Shown piece after piece: positions 55,623 through 64,000 of a DNA stretch of 64,000 nucleotides (positions within the stretch are counted from its first letter, which is position 1; the number at the start of each line of letters is the position of its first letter). The translations under genes were made by a program, and so were the position numbers. The stretch is from Flagellimonas marinaquae (lineage in GTDB: Bacteria; Bacteroidota; Bacteroidia; Flavobacteriales; Flavobacteriaceae), in assembly GCF_023716465.1 (NCBI RefSeq), contig NZ_CP092415.1, positions 3,664,408 through 3,728,407 on the forward strand. The letters are read 5' to 3'. The notes beneath the pieces are model-generated. The model was not told where the DNA came from. It saw nothing but the letters and a program-made list of their open reading frames with translations, and made no database searches.

Positions 55623-56534
55623 ATGAAAAGAAGAGATTTTATAACCAATACCACCGCTGCCTCCACATTGGTGGGGCTTGGCGGCCTTAGCTTGGCCTCA
55701 TGCACCAACCTGGGCAAAAAGCATATCACGATTTTGCACACCAACGATGTGCACAGCCATATCGATTCTTTTCCCAATTCCCATTCCAAATATCCTAATT
55801 TGGGCGGAGTGGCCCGCAGGGCCACCTTAGTGGAACAAATTCGCAACGAAAATCCGAACACGCTGTTGTTTGATGCCGGGGATATTTTTCAAGGTACTCC
55901 CTATTTTAACTTTTATGGTGGTGAATTGGAGTTTAAACTAATGAGCGCCCTTAACTATGATGCCGCCACGGTGGGCAATCATGATTTTGATAATGGAATT
56001 GATGGCTTATTGGCCCAAATGCCCAATGCCTCCTTTGAAATGATCTCGGCCAATTACGACTTTTCCAATACCGTAATGGATGGTTACGTGAAGCCTTACA
56101 AAATTTATACTGTGGATGGCATAAAAATAGGTGTTTACGGACTCGGGATAGAGTTAGATGGTCTGGTAACCAAAAAACTGTACAAGGAAACCCAATATCT
56201 GGATCCTTTTGATATCGCCTTGGACATGGAAAAAAAACTAAAAGAGGAGGAACAATGTGATTTGATCGTTTGCCTCTCTCATTTGGGTTATGACTACAAA
56301 GAACCGGATAGACCGTGCGATACTCGATTGGCACAGCAAACGTACCACACCGACCTTATCATTGGTGGGCATACCCACACCTTTTTGGACCAGCCCGATG
56401 TGCGTATCAACCAAAACGGCAATTCAGTACTGGTGAACCAAGTGGGCTGCTACGGTATCAATGTAGGGCGAATCGATTTTTATTTTGATGCCGATAGTAA
56501 AGCCTCTGCCAAGGGAGTGAGTATTAGGGTTTAG
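55623..56534 (+). CDS. metallophosphatase half of 5'-nucleotidase, Tat-type signal
   Basis: A 303-residue calcineurin-like phosphoesterase equal to the N-terminal domain of UshA/5'-nucleotidases. The metal motifs are LHTNDVHSHI, FDAGDIFQGTPYF, VGNHDFDNG and IIGGHTHTFL. The N-terminus has twin arginines (MKRRDF) and a lipobox-like LSLASC, so it may be a Tat-exported lipoprotein. It stops before the C-terminal domain, which is encoded upstream, with the ATG immediately after that stop codon. Together they probably release nucleosides in the envelope. Confidence 0.87.
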   Translation: MKRRDFITNTTAASTLVGLGGLSLASCTNLGKKHITILHTNDVHSHIDSFPNSHSKYPNLGGVARRATLVEQIRNENPNTLLFDAGDIFQGTPYFNFYGGELEFKLMSALNYDAATVGNHDFDNGIDGLLAQMPNASFEMISANYDFSNTVMDGYVKPYKIYTVDGIKIGVYGLGIELDGLVTKKLYKETQYLDPFDIALDMEKKLKEEEQCDLIVCLSHLGYDYKEPDRPCDTRLAQQTYHTDLIIGGHTHTFLDQPDVRINQNGNSVLVNQVGCYGINVGRIDFYFDADSKASAKGVSIRV

Positions 56535-56557
56535 GAAAATCAGTAGAACCAATAAGG

Positions 56558-59761
<3,204 letters not shown>

Positions 59762-59762
<1 letters not shown>

Positions 59763-60238
59763 TATAATTTTTTAAGCATCCAGACCGGACAGGAATAATG
59801 TCCCGTACTGCCCATTGGGGCATCGATATAGTCAAATCCGTTCTTTTTGTACAGTTTTTGCGCCGCTTCCATATAAGGCATGGTTTCCAGATAACATGCC
59901 TCAAAACCGAACTCCTTTGCTTTTTTCAAGCATACATGGATCATTTGCGCGCCCAACCCTTTCCCTCTGGCCTCTTCCAAAAAATACATTTTTTGCAACT
60001 CGCATACGTTGCCATCGTAGTTGTCCAGTTGTGCTACACCGGCGCATCCGACAATCCTTCCTTGGTGCTCCACCACAAAATAAGCTGCTTTGGGCACATT
60101 GTAAGCTGAAAACATATCATCCAAGGATTTATCGGCATAGGCAGTGCCCACTTTGGGAATTCCCATATCTTCAAAAACTTTGCGTATTACCTGGGCCACC
60201 TGAGGGTTGTCATCGGGGGTTATTTCACGAATCGCCAT
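59762..60238 (-). CDS. GNAT family N-acetyltransferase
   Basis: About 158 residues from ATG 60238 (an ATG three codons earlier is possible). GRIVGCAGVAQLDNYDGNVCELQKMYFLEEARGKGLGAQ, read in parts at about 65-100, gives the acetyl-CoA site with the QxxGxG/A-type RGKGLG loop, and FEACYLETMPYM follows. Acetyltransferase of unknown substrate, perhaps an amine or a protein N-terminus. It is the first gene of the - strand run into prmC, ligA and the 97-residue gene, and divergent from ribD. Confidence 0.85.
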
Positions 60239-60265
60239 ATCTCCCATTTTGTGCTATTATTGTTC

Positions 60266-60273
60266 TATTTTTG
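60266..60273 (+). promoter_or_regulatory. -7 element of ribD, probably leaderless
   Basis: TATTTTTG, full match to TAnnTTTG, ends five bases before GTG 60278. Transcription would start at or within the start codon, so the mRNA may be leaderless. No TTG lies at the usual -33 distance. Confidence 0.4.
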
Positions 60274-60277
60274 CCGG

Positions 60278-61330
60278 GTGAAGATACATCAAAAATACAT
60301 CCTTCGCTGCATTGAACTGGCCAAAAAAGGTCTGGGAACTACAGCTCCAAACCCTCTGGTGGGCTGTGTTATCGTGCATAATAACAAAATTATTGGAGAG
60401 GGTTTTACCGATCCTTATGGTGGTCCACATGCAGAGGTAAACGCCATACGTTCGGTAAAGGACAAAACTTTGCTGAAAGAAGCCTCTTTATATGTTACTT
60501 TAGAACCCTGTTCCCACTATGGAAAAACACCTCCCTGTGCGGATTTAATTGCTAAACATAAACTAAAAGAGGTTTTTATTGGGTTACAGGATCCACATGA
60601 TAAAGTAGCCGGAAAAGGCATCAAAAAATTACAAGCTGCCGGATGTGAGGTTACGGTCGGCATTCTTGAAAACGAATGTAGGGCACACCACAAGCGGTTT
60701 CTGACCTATATGGAGAAAAAACGGCCTTACATAATTCTAAAATGGGCCGCTTCCGATGATGGTTTTTTAGCTCCAGATACCGCTAAGCGAAGTGACAACC
60801 CTGAACCTTTTTGGATCACCAATGCCCATTCCAAACAGTTGGTGCACCAATGGCGAAGTCAAGAACAAGCAATTTTGGTCGGTACCAACACGGTTTTGGA
60901 AGACAACCCAAGTTTGACCACTCGCAATTGGGTAGGCAAAAGCCCGGTTCGTGTGATATTGGACCGTGATTTAAAATTAGACCAACGTTTTCACGTATTG
61001 GATGCCTCCGTAAAAACAATCGTGTTGACCGAGGTTACCGATGAAAAAAAATATATTAAAGGAGTGGATTACGCCTTGGTTGATTTTTCAAAACCTTTGG
61101 CTCAACAAATTTGCAATGCTCTATACAGGCACAACATCAACAGTGTAATTGTTGAAGGAGGCTCACGAACACTTCAAACCTTTATAGATGAAAATTTATG
61201 GGACGAAGCACGGGTCTTTAAAGGTTCCGTTCGCTTTAAAAATGGATTGCCCGCACCAAAACATCAAGGAATATTGCAAAAAAGAACACAAATTTTAACC
61301 GACACCCTATCCATATATATAAATGATTAA
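60278..61330 (+). CDS. ribD: bifunctional riboflavin biosynthesis deaminase/reductase
   Basis: Two early steps of riboflavin synthesis: deamination of the pyrimidine and reduction of its ribosyl chain. It is 350 residues. The zinc deaminase half has HAEVNAI (about 50-56) and PCSHYGKTPPCADLI (about 75-89); the reductase half (about 145-350) has ILKWAASDDGFLA and VEGGSRTLQTFID. Start GTG 60278 gives KIHQKYILRCIELA directly; the longer frame upstream lies within the promoter region. It overlaps the HAD gene by eight bases. Other rib genes are not adjacent. Confidence 0.94.
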   Translation: MKIHQKYILRCIELAKKGLGTTAPNPLVGCVIVHNNKIIGEGFTDPYGGPHAEVNAIRSVKDKTLLKEASLYVTLEPCSHYGKTPPCADLIAKHKLKEVFIGLQDPHDKVAGKGIKKLQAAGCEVTVGILENECRAHHKRFLTYMEKKRPYIILKWAASDDGFLAPDTAKRSDNPEPFWITNAHSKQLVHQWRSQEQAILVGTNTVLEDNPSLTTRNWVGKSPVRVILDRDLKLDQRFHVLDASVKTIVLTEVTDEKKYIKGVDYALVDFSKPLAQQICNALYRHNINSVIVEGGSRTLQTFIDENLWDEARVFKGSVRFKNGLPAPKHQGILQKRTQILTDTLSIYIND

Positions 61331-61925
61331 AAATATAATTCTCGATTTTGGTGATGTACTTATTAATTTAGATAAACCTGCCACCGCAAAAGCCATGGTC
61401 CAACATGGTTTTAGAGGCATAACGCCAGATTTGGAACAGCTGTTTCAGAATTATGAGAAAGGACTATTGGATTCTTCGGAGTTTTTGGACACTGTTTCCT
61501 CCTATTTCCCAAATGCTAGCAGAGAATATTTAGTGGATGCCTGGAACTCCATATTACTGGATTTTCCCGAAAGGCGATTGAACTTTATTGAGCAGTTGGC
61601 CGCAGAAAACGAATACAAACTGTTATTGCTGAGCAATACGAACGACTTACATATAGAATGTGTAAAGCAAGAAATGGGGATGGAACGCTATAATAGGTTC
61701 AAAAATGCATTTGATGTGTTCTACCTAAGCTACGAAATTGGCATGCGAAAGCCGGACAGCGAAATATTCGAATTTGTATTACAGGAAAACAACCTAGTGC
61801 CCCAAGAAACTTATTTTGTGGACGATGTGAGCGAGAATACCGATGCCGCCGCCGCATTGGGCATAAATACTTGGAACTTAGCTATAGGGAAAGAGGACAT
61901 AACCGAATTAAAATCGAAATTATAA
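61323..61925 (+). CDS. HAD-superfamily hydrolase
   Basis: A 200-residue Rossmann-like HAD. Motif I is ILDFGDVLINLD (Asp8 is the nucleophile; Asp12 may be absent or shifted, as the second residue is DV), motif II LLLLSNTNDLH, motif III/IV KPDSEIFEF with YFVDDVSENTDAAAALG. Phosphatase or epimerase-type activity of unknown substrate. It overlaps ribD by eight bases and is followed by the DMT gene with no gap, so these are one operon; the ribD neighbour raises the idea of the missing riboflavin phosphatase, but the evidence is only position. Confidence 0.85.
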   Translation: MIKNIILDFGDVLINLDKPATAKAMVQHGFRGITPDLEQLFQNYEKGLLDSSEFLDTVSSYFPNASREYLVDAWNSILLDFPERRLNFIEQLAAENEYKLLLLSNTNDLHIECVKQEMGMERYNRFKNAFDVFYLSYEIGMRKPDSEIFEFVLQENNLVPQETYFVDDVSENTDAAAALGINTWNLAIGKEDITELKSKL

Positions 61926-62789
61926 ATGCTCTACCTAGCCCTTAGTGTACTGAGTTCCACTTGGATTTTTGTGGTATTTAAACTGTACGATGTGTACAAA
62001 GTACAAACCCTGATCGCCATTATAGTGAATTACTTTACGGCTTGCTCGGTTGGATTGCTCCTGTACGACCAACCATTGGAAATACAACAAATTTTGGGCG
62101 CATCTTGGATATGGGGACCCATATTTATGGGGGTGCTTTTCATCACTATTTTTAATTTAATGGCAAAAACATCGCAGGTTGCCGGTGTATCGGTAGCATC
62201 TGTGGCCACAAAAATGTCGCTTGTAATACCGGTATTGCTAGGCGTTCTATTATATAGGGAGCAGTTAAGTGCATTCGAGACCATAGGTATCCTGTTGGCA
62301 TTGGCCGCAGTGTATTTGGTGTCCGGTAAGGGAAAGGGAATCCATGTGGACCATAAACATTTAATACTGCCCATATTGGTATTTTTAGGCTCCGGGGTTA
62401 TTGATTCCAGCATTAAGTATTTTGAAGAAGAACATTTATCGGACCCTGAAATTCCAATTTTTTCATCCATGATCTTTGGGTTCGCAGCTTTATCGGGATT
62501 GGTATTTATCGCTATTAGACCCAACAAAAAGGAAATGAAATTGAACATGAAAAATGTACTGGGCGGAGTTGCCTTGGGCATACCCAATTACTTTTCCATC
62601 TATTTTCTTATCCGTGCGCTACGGTCGGACCTATTGGGCAGTGCCGCTATATTTACCATAAACAATGTGGCGATCGTTATGCTATCTACCTTGATCGGTA
62701 TTCTACTGTTCAAGGAAAAACTGACACCTAAAAACTGGGCAGGTGTAGCACTCTCCGTTTTGAGTATAATATTGGTAGCTTTGTTTTAA
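61926..62789 (+). CDS. DMT/EamA-type transporter
   Basis: A 287-residue membrane protein with about ten hydrophobic helices and the two-fold EamA repeat (VASVATKMSLVIPVLLGVLL and AIFTINNVAIVMLSTLIGILL). Probably an exporter or importer of a small metabolite; substrate unknown. The ATG follows the HAD stop immediately, and the YigZ gene overlaps its stop by one base, so all are co-translated. Its position between ribD and yigZ suggests no substrate with confidence. Confidence 0.85.
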   Translation: MLYLALSVLSSTWIFVVFKLYDVYKVQTLIAIIVNYFTACSVGLLLYDQPLEIQQILGASWIWGPIFMGVLFITIFNLMAKTSQVAGVSVASVATKMSLVIPVLLGVLLYREQLSAFETIGILLALAAVYLVSGKGKGIHVDHKHLILPILVFLGSGVIDSSIKYFEEEHLSDPEIPIFSSMIFGFAALSGLVFIAIRPNKKEMKLNMKNVLGGVALGIPNYFSIYFLIRALRSDLLGSAAIFTINNVAIVMLSTLIGILLFKEKLTPKNWAGVALSVLSIILVALF

Positions 62790-63400
62790 TGGAGCGACCG
62801 GATACCTACAAAACTTTACATCGACCTTCCGAGGAGATACTATATAAGGATAGAAAGAGTAAATTCTATGCACAGGTTTTCCCCATTAGATCCGAAGATG
62901 ATGTAAAACCCATCGTAGAGGAGCTGAGAAAAAAATACCATACGGCCAACCATGTTTGCTATGCATGGCAATTGGGAACGGAAAATCCAATCTATAGGGT
63001 CAATGATGATGGGGAGCCGAACAACTCCGCCGGCATGCCCATTTATGGCCAAATACAATCTTTTGATGTTACCAATGTACTCATCACCGTGACCCGCATA
63101 TTTGGCGGCACCAAACTTGGGGTCGGAGGGTTGATACAGGCTTACAAAACTGCAGCACAAATGGCCCTGGAAAATTCCAAAATCGTAAAAAAAATCATTA
63201 GGTCGCAATACCGGTTGCAATTTGGTTATGCAGACATGGATAAGGTGATGCGTATCATCAAACAGAAAAATCTGGACCTTGTTTCACAAAAAATGGAGTT
63301 GGATTGTGATTTTGTTATTTCCGTCCGGTTAAGTGAGTCCGAAGACGTGTTTCAAATTTTCGATGAAATGCAAGCTGTGGCCATAACGCCCATTACATAA
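62789..63400 (+). CDS. YigZ/IMPACT family protein
   Basis: A 203-residue protein. The IMPACT-type N-domain has SKFYAQVFPIRSEDDVK, YAWQLGTENPIYRVNDDGEPNNSAG (about 59-83, the family signature) and RIFGGTKLGVGGLIQAYKTAA; the C-terminal ferredoxin-like domain covers about 130-203. Bacterial members bind RNA or ribosomes by analogy with eukaryotic IMPACT; the exact role is unknown. Start ATG 62789 overlaps the DMT stop by one base. It ends the + strand operon; 57 bases further on lies a convergent thioesterase. Confidence 0.9.
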   Translation: MERPDTYKTLHRPSEEILYKDRKSKFYAQVFPIRSEDDVKPIVEELRKKYHTANHVCYAWQLGTENPIYRVNDDGEPNNSAGMPIYGQIQSFDVTNVLITVTRIFGGTKLGVGGLIQAYKTAAQMALENSKIVKKIIRSQYRLQFGYADMDKVMRIIKQKNLDLVSQKMELDCDFVISVRLSESEDVFQIFDEMQAVAITPIT

Positions 63401-63457
63401 TTGATAAAATATCCAGTAACTCAAAGCCTTTACCCATTACTGACATCTGAATTCCTC

Positions 63458-63874
63458 CTACGGTTCACCTAAGAATCCATCATTCAGTTTTTCCAAGATA
63501 TATTCCGGACACTTAATGGGTCTTCCCGTTTTCTTGTCCATAAAGGCCAAAACTGTATTTGCAACGGCCAACAGCTCACCAGATTCATTTATTAGCTCGT
63601 AATCGAACTCTATCTTGACCATGGGTTTGGATTTCAGCTTTGTTTTAACCGTAATAAGGTCATCGTAAAGCGCAGACTTTTTGTAATCAATACGTAAGGA
63701 AATTACGGGCAACATAACCCCATTCTCCTCCATACTTTTGTAAGTAATTCCCAAGGCCCTTAACCACTCCACCCGGCCCATCTCAAAATACTGTGCATAA
63801 TTGCCGTGATAAACGACTCCCATTTGGTCGGTTTCTGCATATCGGACCCGAAAAGAATGTGAATTTAAACCCAT
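63458..63874 (-). CDS. YbgC-type acyl-CoA thioesterase
   Basis: A 138-residue hotdog-fold thioesterase. SFRVRYAETDQMGVVYHGNYAQYFEMGR (read in parts, about 6-34) carries the YbgC active-site Asp and the VYHxxY motif. It hydrolyses short or hydroxylated acyl-CoAs and may assist in lipid or phospholipid turnover. It is convergent with the yigZ operon and faces the right end of the window. In many Flavobacteriaceae genomes the neighbour in that direction is dnaA. Confidence 0.9.
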   Translation of the reverse strand: MGLNSHSFRVRYAETDQMGVVYHGNYAQYFEMGRVEWLRALGITYKSMEENGVMLPVISLRIDYKKSALYDDLITVKTKLKSKPMVKIEFDYELINESGELLAVANTVLAFMDKKTGRPIKCPEYILEKLNDGFLGEP

Positions 63875-64000
63875 TTTTAACTTAAAAATTATATATTTAG
63901 AGGCTCGTTGATTTTGAGAGTAACATGCGAAAAAAAAACAGAACTTTCAATGACTATTTGATTTTTTTTTTAAAAGAATTGTTCACATATTTGTCGCATC
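63875..64000 (+). other. AT-rich spacer at the right edge, possible dnaA upstream region
   Basis: It holds a 10-base T-run and TTGTTCACA at 63979-63987, one mismatch from the DnaA-box TTATnCACA, then ATATTTG. No reading frame begins inside. A dnaA promoter or part of the origin is possible but the window stops before any confirming gene. Confidence 0.3.

Overview
The window looks like chromosomal core from a member of the Flavobacteriaceae (phylum Bacteroidota). The evidence is the gene set (PorP/SprF, PorD-like DUF4835, Bacteroidota-type omega subunit, YtxJ, many short SPII lipoproteins), the AT-rich spacers, and promoters of the Bacteroidota type (TTG, about 20 bp, then TAnnTTTG), seen best before pheT and ffs. 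Genus cannot be fixed from the sequence alone. I saw no rRNA, tRNA, CRISPR array, insertion sequence or prophage. The right edge probably lies just before dnaA, because a YbgC-type thioesterase faces an AT-rich stretch with a DnaA-box-like word, but dnaA itself is not in the window.

Layout. 0-16.9 kb: the end of panB, an RluA-type pseudouridine synthase, leuA-leuB, a thioredoxin lipoprotein, pheT, a fasciclin protein, an ABC-F ATPase, a degenerate thioredoxin-like lipoprotein, a transaldolase, an SDR, the SRP RNA gene ffs, glutaminyl cyclotransferase and a thioesterase. 17-22.4 kb: a signalling island with a LytTR regulator whose receiver has lost its phospho-acceptor, a 57-residue lipoprotein, a 69-residue membrane/coiled-coil protein, a lipoprotein TPR histidine kinase, its response regulator and an unknown protein. 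Its spacers are rich in direct and inverted repeats. 22.4-35.3 kb: glyA, ytxJ, clpB, a TetR regulator, an unusual PorP/SprF-SPOR fusion, a histidine phosphatase, smpB, pcm, a Gfo/Idh/MocA oxidoreductase and a 3-hydroxyacyl-CoA dehydrogenase. 35.3-42.2 kb: a long + strand run (DUF1015, yggS, an exonuclease/GIY-YIG fusion, a K+ channel with a zinc ribbon, miaA, gluconokinase, gluconate permease) closed by a strong bidirectional terminator. 42.2-54.8 kb: a long - strand housekeeping run (RprXY-like two-component system, coaE, ybbR, a glycosyltransferase, fabI, recN, DUF4835, coaBC, omega, bamD, dapA). 54.8-63.9 kb: a 5'-nucleotidase split into two genes, ligA-prmC-GNAT on the - strand, then ribD-HAD-DMT-yigZ on the + strand, and the terminal thioesterase.

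The least ordinary region is 17.2-21.7 kb. Small exported acidic proteins sit beside an envelope-anchored TPR kinase and a phosphorylation-independent-looking LytTR factor, with candidate binding sites before the LytTR gene, the small lipoprotein and the distal unknown gene. A second regulatory theme is a TTTAAC half-site repeated at about one helical turn in three intergenic regions, including the one upstream of the RprX-like kinase, which suggests a small local regulon. Several hairpin repeats of a dispersed family also occur, and one is inserted in frame inside prmC.
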